Both the position numbers and the translations under genes were made by a program. Shown here piece by piece: positions 19,595-28,064 of a stretch of DNA of 64,000 nucleotides. The stretch is taken from positions 964,001 to 1,028,000 of the forward strand of contig NZ_CP038440.1 in assembly GCF_004683885.1 (NCBI RefSeq), read 5' to 3'. The notes beneath the pieces were generated by a model, which was given only the letters and a program-made list of their open reading frames with translations, searched no databases and was not told the origin of the DNA. Every line of letters starts with the position of its first letter. Position 1 is the stretch's first letter. Source of the stretch: Brevundimonas sp. MF30-B (GTDB lineage Bacteria > Pseudomonadota > Alphaproteobacteria > Caulobacterales > Caulobacteraceae).

Positions 19595-21337
19595 TCAGGC
19601 CGGGGTTTCGGCCCCGGCGCGCTCCGACTCGGCCTCGGCCGCGCGGGCGTCGATCTCGGGTTGGCGGCGCGCGATCATGAAGGCCAGCACCACGGCCACC
19701 GCGCCGATGGCTACGGAATACAGGAAGAAGCTGGCGTAGCCGGCGCCCAGCGAGGCTGGCGTGACGCCTGCGATCTCGGCGCCCCTGGCCAGCGCGCCTT
19801 CGGGCAGACGGTCGAACATCGGCCTGAAGGCGGCGGTCAGGCCGCCGGCCTCGGCCATGCGCGCCGAGCCCTCGACGATCCGCCCGCTCTGCGAGGCGAT
19901 GATCTTGCCGAAGATGGCGTAGAGCGAACTGAACAGGGCGTACTGGGTGGCGGTGAAGCCCGCCGCCGTCAGGCTGGACATATAGACGATCAGGGCCGTG
20001 CCGGCGAAGCCGGTGGCGAAGTTGTCGATGGTGATCGAACCATAGAGCGCCGGCATGGACGCCCCCTGTGTCGCCAGCCAGATGAAGACCAGGTTCGACA
20101 GCGGACTGGCGAACACGCCCATCACCATGGTGCGCAGGATGCCGAACCGCGTCACTGCCCAGGCCCCGGCCGAGATGCCGGCCAGCGAGGCGACCACGCC
20201 ATAGACCTTACGCACCTCGGCGATCTCGGTCAGGCTGAACCCCAAATCGATGTAGAAGGGATTCATCAGGTTCAGCACGAAGTCCGACAGCCGGTACATG
20301 CAGATCAGCGCCAGGATCAGCAGACCGAACTTGGTCCCGAACCGCCCGAAGAACTCGCCCAGCGGCTGACCATAGGCGCGGCGCAGATAGACGCCCGGCC
20401 GCGTCTGACGCCCGGGCAGGGGCACGCAGGCCAGGGCGATCAACCCCAGACCCGCCACCACGGCCGGGAACTGGATGAAGATGCCGGTCTCGCGCGATTC
20501 CCACACCGCCTTGAAGGATTCGGCCGCCGCGTCCGACTGTCCGAACAGGTGCAGCGCCGCGTTCAGGAAGGTGGCGTTGGCCGCCAGACCCGAGCCGGCG
20601 ATCAGGGCGCCGATCAGGATCAGCGCAAGACGCCCGCCCCATTCGAACACCTCAAGGGCCGGGCGCGCGACCATGTCGGCGACCACGCTGGGGCGCGGCG
20701 GCTGGGTCGGCTCTCGCGGCGCCAGGATCGTCGCGCCGACGGCGACCAGCATGCACCCGGCCATCACGGCGTAGGAGAAGTTCCAGCCGTAGGAGTCCGC
20801 CAGCACCAGCGGCAGGGCGCCGGCAGTGATCATGGCGATGCGGTATCCCCACTGATAGGCGGCGGCCATGGTGCCGTAGAGCGGCGTGTCCACCACCTCG
20901 ATGCGCCAGGCGTCTATGGCGATGTCCTGGGTCGAGCCGGCGAAGCCGACCAGCACGGCCAGAAGCGCCACCTGGCCCAGGTTCAGCGCCGGATCCGATC
21001 CCGCGATCAGCCACAGGCCGACGATAATCAGCACCTGCATGGCCGCCATCCACGACCGCCGCTGACCCAACAGGCGGCCCAGCAGCGGAATCCGCACGCG
21101 GTCCACCACCGGGGCCCATACGAACTTCAACGCATAGGACAGGGTGGCCAGGGCGAAGACGCCGATGGTCTGCAGCGACAAATCCGACTGGCGCAGCCAC
21201 GCCGACAAGGTGTCGAAGATCAGGAAGAAGGGCAGGCCCGCCGCCGCGCCCAGCAGCAGCATGACGAAGACGCGGCGGTCGCGCAGGGACTTGATGAAGT
21301 CCCAGGTGGTCGGCCGGCTCTTGGCGGCTGCGGTCAT
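19595..21337 (-). CDS. ampG: AmpG-family muropeptide permease (MFS)
   Basis: Inner-membrane MFS transporter that imports GlcNAc-anhydroMurNAc peptides released by lytic transglycosylases. The 580-residue protein has an N-terminal AmpG-type segment (GLPFFLIFDTLSAWLR, about 34-49), the conserved FVWAPVVDR and GFAGSTQDIAIDAWR segments, and about 14 hydrophobic helices. It is longer than the E. coli protein, mainly at an interdomain loop and the C-terminus. Context supports recycling: amgK and murU, which return MurNAc to UDP-MurNAc, are in this window at 42-44 kb. It is followed upstream on the same strand by a histidine kinase gene 44 bases away, which could be co-transcribed. Confidence 0.92.
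   Translation of the reverse strand: MTAAAKSRPTTWDFIKSLRDRRVFVMLLLGAAAGLPFFLIFDTLSAWLRQSDLSLQTIGVFALATLSYALKFVWAPVVDRVRIPLLGRLLGQRRSWMAAMQVLIIVGLWLIAGSDPALNLGQVALLAVLVGFAGSTQDIAIDAWRIEVVDTPLYGTMAAAYQWGYRIAMITAGALPLVLADSYGWNFSYAVMAGCMLVAVGATILAPREPTQPPRPSVVADMVARPALEVFEWGGRLALILIGALIAGSGLAANATFLNAALHLFGQSDAAAESFKAVWESRETGIFIQFPAVVAGLGLIALACVPLPGRQTRPGVYLRRAYGQPLGEFFGRFGTKFGLLILALICMYRLSDFVLNLMNPFYIDLGFSLTEIAEVRKVYGVVASLAGISAGAWAVTRFGILRTMVMGVFASPLSNLVFIWLATQGASMPALYGSITIDNFATGFAGTALIVYMSSLTAAGFTATQYALFSSLYAIFGKIIASQSGRIVEGSARMAEAGGLTAAFRPMFDRLPEGALARGAEIAGVTPASLGAGYASFFLYSVAIGAVAVVLAFMIARRQPEIDARAAEAESERAGAETPA
19599..19618. terminator. Hairpin at the maeB/ampG convergence
   Basis: GCCGGGG (19599-19605) and CCCCGGC (19612-19618) pair around a 6-base loop TTTCGG, nine bases after the maeB stop and inside the last codons of ampG. 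No T tract follows. A role as a shared terminator is plausible only from its position. Confidence 0.4.
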
Positions 21338-21381
21338 TCTCGAGGCGTCCCCGGATCAGGCGCCCCCGCGCCGTTGTCGGG

Positions 21382-22899
21382 TCAGACCTTGGCGCGCGCC
21401 GCTGCGTTCGTCCAGCGGGCCAGGGCGGCTTTCAGCGCCTCGGCCTCAAGCGGCTTGACCAGATGGTCGTCCATTCCGGCGTCCAGACAGGTCTTGCGGT
21501 CCTCGGCGAAGGCGTTGGCGGTCAGGGCCAGGATCGGCGTCTGGTCGCCCGTGGCGCGGATGGCGCGGGCGGCGGCGGGGCCGTCCATGCCCGGCATTCG
21601 CATGTCCATGAACACCAGGTCGTAGCGGGCGCGTTTCAGCGCCTCGACCGCCTCGCGGCCCGAAGCGGCGGTCTCTACCGCGCAGCCCTCGCGCTTCAGC
21701 AGGGTGGCGGCCAGCAGGGCGCCGACCGGATTGTCCTCGACCAGCAGCACCCGCACCCCGGCGAAGCGGATCGGCGTGACGCGGTCGTCCTCGCCGCCGC
21801 GCGCGTCGGCCCGCGCCTCGCCCGCCGCGGCCTGCACCCGCTCGACCAGGGACCGGCGGCGTAGCGGCTTGATCAGATAGCCATGGAAGCCCGCCGCCCG
21901 GTAGCGGACGATCAGGTCGCGTTCGGACGGTTTCAACAGGATGATGGCCTGGCCGTCAGGCCGTTCGGCCAGGTCGCCGGCCGCCGCGCCCGCGTGATCG
22001 ACCAGCGTCAGGGGCCCGGTCGTGGCCACCTCGGCGCCCGAGGCCTGAAGCTGGCTGACCGCGGCGTCGCGCACCAAAGGATCGGGCGACCGCACGGCCA
22101 CCGTGAAGTCGTCCAGGCCGCGTTCGCGCCGGCCCGGTCCCGCGATGGGCAGGGCGGCCTCGAAGCGGAAGCGGGCGCCGACGCCATCGGGCCGATCCTC
22201 GACCCAGACGCGGCCCTCCATCGCCTCGGCCAGCTTGCGCACCACGGCCAGGCCCAGGCCCGCGCCGTCGAAGCGGGCGGCGTCGGAGGAATCGGCGTGG
22301 CCGAACTCTTCGAAGATGCGGGTGCGCGCTTCGGCCGGCACGCCTGGGCCTGTGTCGTCGACGACAAAGGCCAGCCGGGGCCGCGCGCTGGTTCCGCCGG
22401 CTCGCTCGACGTGGATGCGAACTCCGCCCGACGCCGTGAACTTAACCGCGTTGCCGGCCAGATTGAACAGCACCTGGCGCAGGCGCGCCTCGTCGGCGAT
22501 CACGTCGGGCGCATCGGCCGCGACGGACCAGGCGATCTCTATGCCCTTGTCGTGGGCGCGGGGGCTGAGCAGTTCGGCCACGCCGCGCACCAGTCCCTCC
22601 AGGTCGACCGGCGCGGGATCGAACTCCAGCTTGCCGGCCTCCAGCCGGGCGTAATCCAGCAGATCGTTGACCAGACCCAGCAGATGCTCGGCCGACGCCC
22701 GCGCCGCCTCGGCGTAGGCGCGCTGCGCGCCGTCCAGGCGTGTTCGGGTCAGAAGGCCCAGCATGCCGATGACCCCGTTCAGCGGCGTACGCATCTCGTG
22801 GCTCATCAGTCGCAGGAACTGCTGCGCCGGCTCGCCCTCGGGCGGAGCGAACAGGTCCGGTTCCGCCTTGTCGATTGTCCGCGTCGCCCGTCTGGCCAT
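21382..22899 (-). CDS. Soluble hybrid histidine kinase with pseudo-receiver and receiver
   Basis: Signalling kinase of unknown input. The start chosen is the ATG at 22899, with GGGGA five bases before it; a TTG at 22947 would add 16 residues. The 505-residue protein has no membrane segment and no sensor domain. Residues 28-95 are HisKA with His34 in MSHEMRTPLNG. HATPase_c follows with a DDTGPGVP-type N/G box. Residues about 265-370 look like a degenerate receiver that keeps the YLIKP lysine region. Residues 379-505 are a full receiver with VEDN and the phosphoacceptor Asp432 in FMDMRMPGMDG. No cognate response regulator is nearby. It lies just upstream of ampG on the same strand and is divergent from sqdB. 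Confidence 0.92.
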   Translation of the reverse strand: MARRATRTIDKAEPDLFAPPEGEPAQQFLRLMSHEMRTPLNGVIGMLGLLTRTRLDGAQRAYAEAARASAEHLLGLVNDLLDYARLEAGKLEFDPAPVDLEGLVRGVAELLSPRAHDKGIEIAWSVAADAPDVIADEARLRQVLFNLAGNAVKFTASGGVRIHVERAGGTSARPRLAFVVDDTGPGVPAEARTRIFEEFGHADSSDAARFDGAGLGLAVVRKLAEAMEGRVWVEDRPDGVGARFRFEAALPIAGPGRRERGLDDFTVAVRSPDPLVRDAAVSQLQASGAEVATTGPLTLVDHAGAAAGDLAERPDGQAIILLKPSERDLIVRYRAAGFHGYLIKPLRRRSLVERVQAAAGEARADARGGEDDRVTPIRFAGVRVLLVEDNPVGALLAATLLKREGCAVETAASGREAVEALKRARYDLVFMDMRMPGMDGPAAARAIRATGDQTPILALTANAFAEDRKTCLDAGMDDHLVKPLEAEALKAALARWTNAAARAKV

Positions 22900-23036
22900 C
22901 CTGGTCCCCGCCGCCCGTGCCCGTGCGGAACCCACACTGGCGCCCAAGGCTTAAGAACCGCTGATCTTTTCAGGCGGCTTTTCGCGCCTCAACCGGTGCG
23001 CTACCGAAGGCGCAGGCACTCCAGCAGGATTTGACG

Positions 23037-24272
23037 ATGCGCGTTCTCATTCTCGGCGGCGACGGCTTCTGCGGCTGGCCGACGGCGCTACACCTCTCAG
23101 CCCGGGGATGGGACGTGACGGTGGTCGACAACCTGTCGCGCCGAAACATCGACAATGAGCTCGAAGTCCAGTCGCTGACGCCGATCCGCACCATGGGCGA
23201 GCGTATCGCGGCCTGGAAAGAGGTCTCGGGACGCGACATCGGCTTCGTCAACATGACGGTCGGCAAGGAATTCGACCGGCTGGTCGCAGTAATCCGCGAG
23301 CTGAAACCCGACAGCATCGTCCACTTCGCCGAGCAGCGTGCGGCGCCCTATTCGATGAAGTCGGCGCGCCACCGTCTCTACACTGTCGACAACAATCTCA
23401 ACGCCACCAACCATCTGCTGGCCGCCATGGTCGAGAGCGGGCTGGACATTCACCTGGCCCACCTGGGGACCATGGGGGTCTATGGCTACACGACCGCCGG
23501 CCTGCGCATCCCCGAAGGCTATCTGAAGGTGACGGTCGACACCGACCACGGCCCGACCGAGCAGGAGATCCTGTTCCCGCCGAACCCGGGCTCGATCTAC
23601 CACATGACCAAGACGCAGGACGCGCTGCTGTTTCAGTTCTACGCCAAGAACGACGCGGTGCGGATCACCGACCTGCACCAGGGCATCGTGTGGGGCGCCC
23701 AGACTGAGGAGACTCGCCAGGACGAGCGGCTGATCAACCGGTTCGACTATGACGGCGACTACGGCACGGTGCTGAACCGCTTCCTGATGCAGGCGGCGGT
23801 GGGCCATCCGCTGACGGTGCACGGCTCGGGCGGTCAGACGCGGGCCTTCATCCACATCCAGGACACGGTGCGCTGCGTCGAGCTGGCGCTGAAGAACCCG
23901 CCCAAGTCGGGCGAGCGGGTCAAGATCCTGAACCAGATGACCGAGAGCCGGCGCGTGCGTGACCTGGCCCGGATGGTCGCCGACATGACCGGCGCCGAGA
24001 TCGCCCACCTGCCCAACCCGCGTCAGGAGGCCGACGAGAACGAACTGGTCGTCGCCAACGATCAGTTCCGCGACCTGGGCCTGAAGCCAATCACCCTGGC
24101 AGAGGGTCTGATGGCCGACGTGACCGAGATCGCCCGCCGCTACGCCGATCGCGCCGATCGGTCGCGCATCCCCTGCGTGTCCGCCTGGAACACCCGCCGC
24201 GCCGAGGCGCTGAACGCCGAGCCCGTTCCGGCCGTCTCGACCACGGCCGCCGCCCACAGCCGCATCGCCTGA
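23037..24272 (+). CDS. sqdB: UDP-sulfoquinovose synthase
   Basis: Makes UDP-sulfoquinovose from UDP-glucose and sulfite, the head-group donor of the sulfolipid SQDG. The ATG at 23037 with AGGA seven bases upstream is preferred to a TTG two codons earlier. The 411-residue protein is an extended SDR with the nucleotide motif GGDGFCGWP, the long SqdB-specific NLSRRNID loop, AEQRAAPYSM, the catalytic Thr in LGTMGVYGY and the Tyr/Lys pair in YHMTKTQD. These agree with plant SQD1. The glycosyltransferase that completes SQDG (SqdX or SqdD type) is not in the window. An SDR gene follows after eight bases. Confidence 0.95.
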   Translation: MRVLILGGDGFCGWPTALHLSARGWDVTVVDNLSRRNIDNELEVQSLTPIRTMGERIAAWKEVSGRDIGFVNMTVGKEFDRLVAVIRELKPDSIVHFAEQRAAPYSMKSARHRLYTVDNNLNATNHLLAAMVESGLDIHLAHLGTMGVYGYTTAGLRIPEGYLKVTVDTDHGPTEQEILFPPNPGSIYHMTKTQDALLFQFYAKNDAVRITDLHQGIVWGAQTEETRQDERLINRFDYDGDYGTVLNRFLMQAAVGHPLTVHGSGGQTRAFIHIQDTVRCVELALKNPPKSGERVKILNQMTESRRVRDLARMVADMTGAEIAHLPNPRQEADENELVVANDQFRDLGLKPITLAEGLMADVTEIARRYADRADRSRIPCVSAWNTRRAEALNAEPVPAVSTTAAAHSRIA

Positions 24273-24280
24273 CCTGATCC

Positions 24281-25156
24281 ATGACCACGACCGCCGCCGA
24301 CCCGACCGCCCTGCTTGTCTTTGGAGGCGGCTGGCTGGGCGAGGCGGCGGCCCGCGAGGCGATCCGGCGGGGCGGACGCGCCATTGCCACCTCGCGCGAC
24401 TCTGACCGCCGCACGGCCTTGCAGGCGGTGGGGATCGAGGCCGTGGACCCCAATGACGGCCAGGCGCTGCGCGTGGCGGTGGAGCAGGCGCAGGCCGTGC
24501 TGATCACGGCCCCGCCGGACGTCGGCGGCTGTCCCGGCCTGCGCGCCTTGGCGCCTCTGGCTGGACGGGCCTGGCCGGACTGGATCGGCTATGTCTCCTC
24601 CACCAGCGTCTATGGCGATCGCGGCGGCGGCTGGGTGTTCGAGGACGGCGCGCTGAACGCCGCCACGCTTCAGGGCGCGCGCCGGGTCAGGGCCGAGCGC
24701 GACTGGCTGGATGGCGCCCAGGGCATGGGGCTGACCGTGCAGATCTTCCGCCTGCCGGGGCTGTACGGACCGGGGCGCAGCGTCATCGACCGACTGCGCG
24801 ACGGCTCGGCAAAACTGGTGCGAAAGCCCGGCCAGATTTTCAATCGCATCCATGTGGACGACGCGGTGTCAGGACTGTTCGCTTCCATGGCCCGACCCAA
24901 CCCGGGCCGCGCCTATACCCTGACCGACGACGAGCCGGCCCCGGCCGACGAGGTGATGGCGTGGACTGCGGACCGCCTGGGCCTGCCCCAGCCGCCGGAG
25001 GTGGACTGGACGGACCCTTCGGTCAGCGAGGGCATGCGCCGCTTCTACCTGGATTCCAAACGGCTCTCGAACGCCCGCGCCAAGGCCGAACTCGGTTGGC
25101 GGCCGCGCTATCCCAGCTATCGCGAGGGGCTGGAAGCGATCCTTGCTGCAAGCTGA
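24281..25156 (+). CDS. NAD(P)-dependent epimerase/SDR protein, YeeZ-like
   Basis: A 291-residue extended SDR-like protein of unknown substrate. It begins with the nucleotide-binding VFGGGWLGEAAA (about 12-23), has SSTSVYGDRGG (about 106-116) in place of a full Tyr-x3-Lys catalytic site, and ends in a substrate-domain segment (AELGWRPRYPSYREGL) typical of nucleoside-sugar epimerases. It starts eight bases after the sqdB stop, so the two are an operon and a role in sugar or lipid head-group metabolism is likely by context. A classical catalytic YxxxK could not be assigned, so it may be a binding protein or atypical reductase. Confidence 0.85.
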   Translation: MTTTAADPTALLVFGGGWLGEAAAREAIRRGGRAIATSRDSDRRTALQAVGIEAVDPNDGQALRVAVEQAQAVLITAPPDVGGCPGLRALAPLAGRAWPDWIGYVSSTSVYGDRGGGWVFEDGALNAATLQGARRVRAERDWLDGAQGMGLTVQIFRLPGLYGPGRSVIDRLRDGSAKLVRKPGQIFNRIHVDDAVSGLFASMARPNPGRAYTLTDDEPAPADEVMAWTADRLGLPQPPEVDWTDPSVSEGMRRFYLDSKRLSNARAKAELGWRPRYPSYREGLEAILAAS

Positions 25157-25204
25157 CGCAGGCACGCTCAAGTCGCGGGCGACCGCGTCGCGAGCATAGC
25201 GCCC

Positions 25205-25810
25205 TTAGAACGGCAGAATATTCCGCTGGCGGCTGTAGGCCATGGTGCCGACGTTGGCGCCCAGGCGCAGGCCCACCCCGGTGCGGATGGGGGCCAGGAC
25301 GATGCCGTCGGCGCGCTGGTAGTTCACGCCCAGGCCGGCCACCAGATAGGCCGAGCCCTCGACGCCGGGGTAGCGGCGATACAGCATGTCGGGGTGGTAC
25401 AGACCGTAGACCAGGGTGAAGACCCGGCTGGCGTTGCCGCCGATGTCCCAGCCGATCGAAATGCCCTGCCAGAACACCTCCTGAGAGGCGCTGAGGTCCT
25501 TCATGTGCAGGGCGCCGCGCCCGTAGCGCAGGCCGACGGCGGCCGCCCCGGCGCCTTCCTCGCCTGCTATGTAGGCCGTGGGGCGGTCGCCCTGATCTGC
25601 GAACACGCGTTCGACCGCGCGACCCACGGTCTCGGCGGCGATGCCCAGCTCGCGTGAGCCGGCGGCCACTAGTTCGTCAAAGGTGTAGGCCTGAGCCTGC
25701 TGGTCCGATCGGATCGGATAGTCGGGCTCGACCGGGCGCGAGGCGCAGGCGCCCAGCGACGTGGCCGCGGCGGCGGCGAAACCGGTCTGGATCAGGTGGC
25801 GGCGATGCAT
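25205..25810 (-). CDS. eipA: EipA-family (DUF1134) envelope lipoprotein
   Basis: Periplasmic envelope-integrity protein. The start at 25810 gives a 201-residue protein whose signal begins MHRRHLI (a possible twin-arginine type) and ends in the lipobox LGAC (Cys22); upstream in-frame starts lack any signal. The DUF1134 core covers about residues 45-201, with WQGISIGWDIGGNASRVF and GLGVNYQRADGIVLAPIRTG. In Brucella, EipA supports envelope integrity and is a CtrA target; the family is restricted largely to alphaproteobacteria. A weak CtrA-like half site lies at 25887-25890, about 77 bases upstream. The lipoprotein form is inferred, since many homologues are soluble periplasmic proteins. Confidence 0.85.
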   Translation of the reverse strand: MHRRHLIQTGFAAAAATSLGACASRPVEPDYPIRSDQQAQAYTFDELVAAGSRELGIAAETVGRAVERVFADQGDRPTAYIAGEEGAGAAAVGLRYGRGALHMKDLSASQEVFWQGISIGWDIGGNASRVFTLVYGLYHPDMLYRRYPGVEGSAYLVAGLGVNYQRADGIVLAPIRTGVGLRLGANVGTMAYSRQRNILPF

Positions 25811-26169
25811 GGCGGGCGCTCCGAGCGACGGTGACAGCTTGACCGCGAGGGTCTGCGGCCTTTGCGGCAGACTTGGGGCTTCAGGGTTAACGAGACCTTG
25901 CGCTTGGGTCGATCGACAACCCTGCCCAACAACAATTCGCATCCGACACGAAATGGCCCCCTTTCGGTCCATCGTGCGCCCGCTTGGCCGCCGAAAGACG
26001 AACCATCGGCCTGTCGGAGTTCGGAGCGATCCCGGATCCTGAACAGCCCCCCCAGCCCCCCTGGATCACTCCATCAAGGGCTTCGACGGGCCGATGCTTC
26101 CTCCAAGCGAGACGCCCGCTCCGCCACCCCTCCCCCTCCCGGCAGAGCGGGCGTTTTGCTGTCTGGGGT
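25811..26169. other. 359-base non-coding gap
   Basis: No convincing gene. It contains a TTAA-centred weak CtrA-like site (25887) near eipA, a less GC-rich stretch (about 25920-26050), and a strong hairpin at 26112-26154 followed by TTTT on the plus strand. The flanking genes both read on the minus strand, so the plus-strand terminator has no annotated transcript. See the separate entry and finding. Confidence 0.6.
26112..26157 (+). terminator. Plus-strand intrinsic terminator without a gene
   Basis: ACGCCCGCTC (26112-26121) and GAGCGGGCGT (26145-26154) form a perfect 10-bp stem, and TTTT runs from 26154 to 26157. The loop is long (23 bases). The T tract is on the plus strand only; read on the minus strand the hairpin is followed by CTCGCTT, so termination of the minus-strand protease mRNA is also possible. 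Confidence 0.55.
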
Positions 26170-27516
26170 TCAGCCGGCGCGTGGAGCGAGGGTGATGTCC
26201 ATCCGTTCGTCGCCGCGCCGGACCTGCAGCGCACGCGCGCCTGCGGTCAGAGCGGCGGCCGCCTCTGAAAGGGCGCCAGCCGCTTGGCCGTCGATCAAGA
26301 CAATACGGTCTCCGGCGACCAGGCCGGCGTGGGCGGCGGCCGAGCCGGCTTCCACCGAGGCGACCTGCACCTCTCCGTCGCCGTCGGCTCTCAGCGTCGC
26401 CCCGTGGGCGACCACGGCGTTCTTGCCGACCACCACCGCCGGCGCCTCGCCATCCTCGACCACCAGGGCGGCGGTGCGCTCGCGGCCGTCGCGCAGATAG
26501 GCGAGGGTGAGGCGAGATCCGGGAGCGGCGATCCCGACGCTGGCCTGGACCGACCCGGCGTTGGCGACGGGCCGATCCTGGATGCGGGTGATGATGTCGC
26601 CGCGTTCAAGACCTGCGCGCTCGCCGGGCGAGCCAGGCGCGACATCATCGATCACGGCGCCCCTGACCAGCCGCAGGCCCAGTTCGCGGGCGCGCTGAGC
26701 GTTCAGCGAGCCCAGGATAAGGCCGGTCCGGCCGCGCTTGACCTCGCCGTTCCGGCGCAGCTGATCGGCGACGTACAGCATGATCCGCGTGGGGACGGCG
26801 AAGGCGATGCCGTCGTTTCCGCCGCCCATGCCGCCCGACAGGATGGAGGTGTTGATGCCGATCAGCCGCCCTCGGCTGTCCAGCAGAGGTCCGCCGGAGT
26901 TGCCCGAGTTCACCGCCGCATCGGTCTGGATATAGTCCTCGACCGCGTCGCCCAGGCCCGATCGGCCCAGGCCCGAGACCACGCCCATGGTCAGCGTCTG
27001 GTCCAGCCCCAGGGGATAGCCGACGGCGAAGGCCAGGTCGCCCGTGCGAAGTTGGTCCGAATCGGCCACCTCGACCTGGCTGAGGTTCAGCGCGCCCCGA
27101 TCGTCGGGTTCGATCTTCAGCACGGCGATGTCGGTGGCCTTGTCCACGCCTATCAGGGTGGCGTCGAACAGGCGGCCGTCAGTCAGATCGACTGTGAACG
27201 TCTGGCCGCCCTCGACCACGTGATTGTTGGTGACGATGATGCCCTGAGCCGCATCGATGATGACGCCCGAGCCGCCGGAAACGGGCTTGGGTTCGTTTTC
27301 GCCTGACGCGGGCCCCCGGGACTGGCCGAGCGTCGTGACCTGGACCACTGCAGGGAGGCTGCCCTGCAGGCCGGCGGCGAAGGTCAGCACGCCGCGCTGC
27401 GCATCGTAGATTGCGGAAGGCGGCCTTGCGTCCTGCGCCGGGGCAGGGGTCGCGATCACGACGGACAGGGCGGCCAGACTGCAGGTGAGTCTGGCGGCAT
27501 GGCGGGCTGCGGGCAT
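26170..27516 (-). CDS. DegP/DegQ-like periplasmic serine protease (S1C, two PDZ)
   Basis: Periplasmic quality-control protease. The 448 residues start with a Sec signal peptide (to about APAQ, residue 28). The trypsin-like domain carries the triad His99 (NNHVVEGG), Asp129 (ATDIAVLKI) and Ser207 (GNSGGP). Two PDZ domains follow, about 270-350 (GAVIDDVAPGSPGERAGLERGDII) and 365-440 (AGLVAGDRIVLIDGQ). The layout is that of DegP/DegQ, though the linker loop LA is short, more like DegQ or DegS. The gene is divergent from tadE, with a CtrA-like box in the 138-base space between them. Confidence 0.92.
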   Translation of the reverse strand: MPAARHAARLTCSLAALSVVIATPAPAQDARPPSAIYDAQRGVLTFAAGLQGSLPAVVQVTTLGQSRGPASGENEPKPVSGGSGVIIDAAQGIIVTNNHVVEGGQTFTVDLTDGRLFDATLIGVDKATDIAVLKIEPDDRGALNLSQVEVADSDQLRTGDLAFAVGYPLGLDQTLTMGVVSGLGRSGLGDAVEDYIQTDAAVNSGNSGGPLLDSRGRLIGINTSILSGGMGGGNDGIAFAVPTRIMLYVADQLRRNGEVKRGRTGLILGSLNAQRARELGLRLVRGAVIDDVAPGSPGERAGLERGDIITRIQDRPVANAGSVQASVGIAAPGSRLTLAYLRDGRERTAALVVEDGEAPAVVVGKNAVVAHGATLRADGDGEVQVASVEAGSAAAHAGLVAGDRIVLIDGQAAGALSEAAAALTAGARALQVRRGDERMDITLAPRAG

Positions 27517-27604
27517 GAACAGTCGGTCCTCGGCGAAGCGGACAGCCTATCGACACTAGGTCGGAGAAGGGAAGAGGGACGAGGTTACACGTTAAGCGCG
27601 AGAA

Positions 27605-27621
27605 TTAGCTTAAACTTAACC
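27605..27621 (+). promoter_or_regulatory. CtrA-like box between degP-like and tadE genes
   Basis: TTAG at 27605-27608, seven bases, then TTAACC at 27616-27621, a one-mismatch fit to TTAA-N7-TTAAC. A further TTAA (27610-27613) lies inside and another at 27592-27595. On the other strand the same bases read TTAA-N7-CTAA, so either gene could be the target. It ends 34 bases before the tadE ATG. Confidence 0.5.
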
Positions 27622-27654
27622 TCCGATTGCGAATCTTCGAACCGGAGGTCGTCT

Positions 27655-28062
27655 ATGCGCAACAGGTCGTGGATATCGGATCGAACCGGCTCAGCGGCAG
27701 TCGAGTTCGCCATCGTCGGGCCGGTGTTCGTGCTGATGCTGGCCGCTATGGTCTTATACGGCGGTTGGTTCTGGCTGGCGCAGTCGGTTCAGACGACGGC
27801 CTCGGAGGCCGCGCGCGCCGCTGTCGCAGGACTGGATGAGTCCGAACGCGAAAGCTTGGCCCAGGCGGTGGCGGCCAGGGTCGGCGGCGCAGGCCTTGAG
27901 CCTCAGCGGCTCCGCCTTGCGGTTCGGGCCGAGGGTGACATTCTGACGGTGGACGCGGCCTACGACGCCAGCCACCACCCTGTGATGATGCTCAAGGGCC
28001 TTTTGCCGTCGCCGCCGGCCACCATTCATCGGTCGGCGGTGATCCGCGCGGGCGGGGCCTGA
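27655..28062 (+). CDS. TadE-like minor pilin/pseudopilin
   Basis: A 135-residue protein with the TadE-type N-terminus: a short charged segment, then G-SAAVEFAIVGP (about 12-23) leading into a single hydrophobic helix (about 18-45). The glycine before the helix and the Glu at helix position five are what TadV/CpaA-type prepilin peptidases recognise. The ATG at 27655 has GGAGG six bases upstream; in-frame extension upstream is non-coding. TadE proteins are minor components of Tad (Flp) pili. The TadG-like gene follows after two bases. No tadZABC, cpa or flp genes are in the window. Confidence 0.86.
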   Translation: MRNRSWISDRTGSAAVEFAIVGPVFVLMLAAMVLYGGWFWLAQSVQTTASEAARAAVAGLDESERESLAQAVAARVGGAGLEPQRLRLAVRAEGDILTVDAAYDASHHPVMMLKGLLPSPPATIHRSAVIRAGGA

Positions 28063-28064
28063 GG

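Noticed and set aside
25880..25902. CtrA site upstream of eipA
   Set aside because: TTAA-N7-TTGC matches only six of eight positions. Mentioned under eipA because the Brucella gene is a CtrA target, but not listed as a site.
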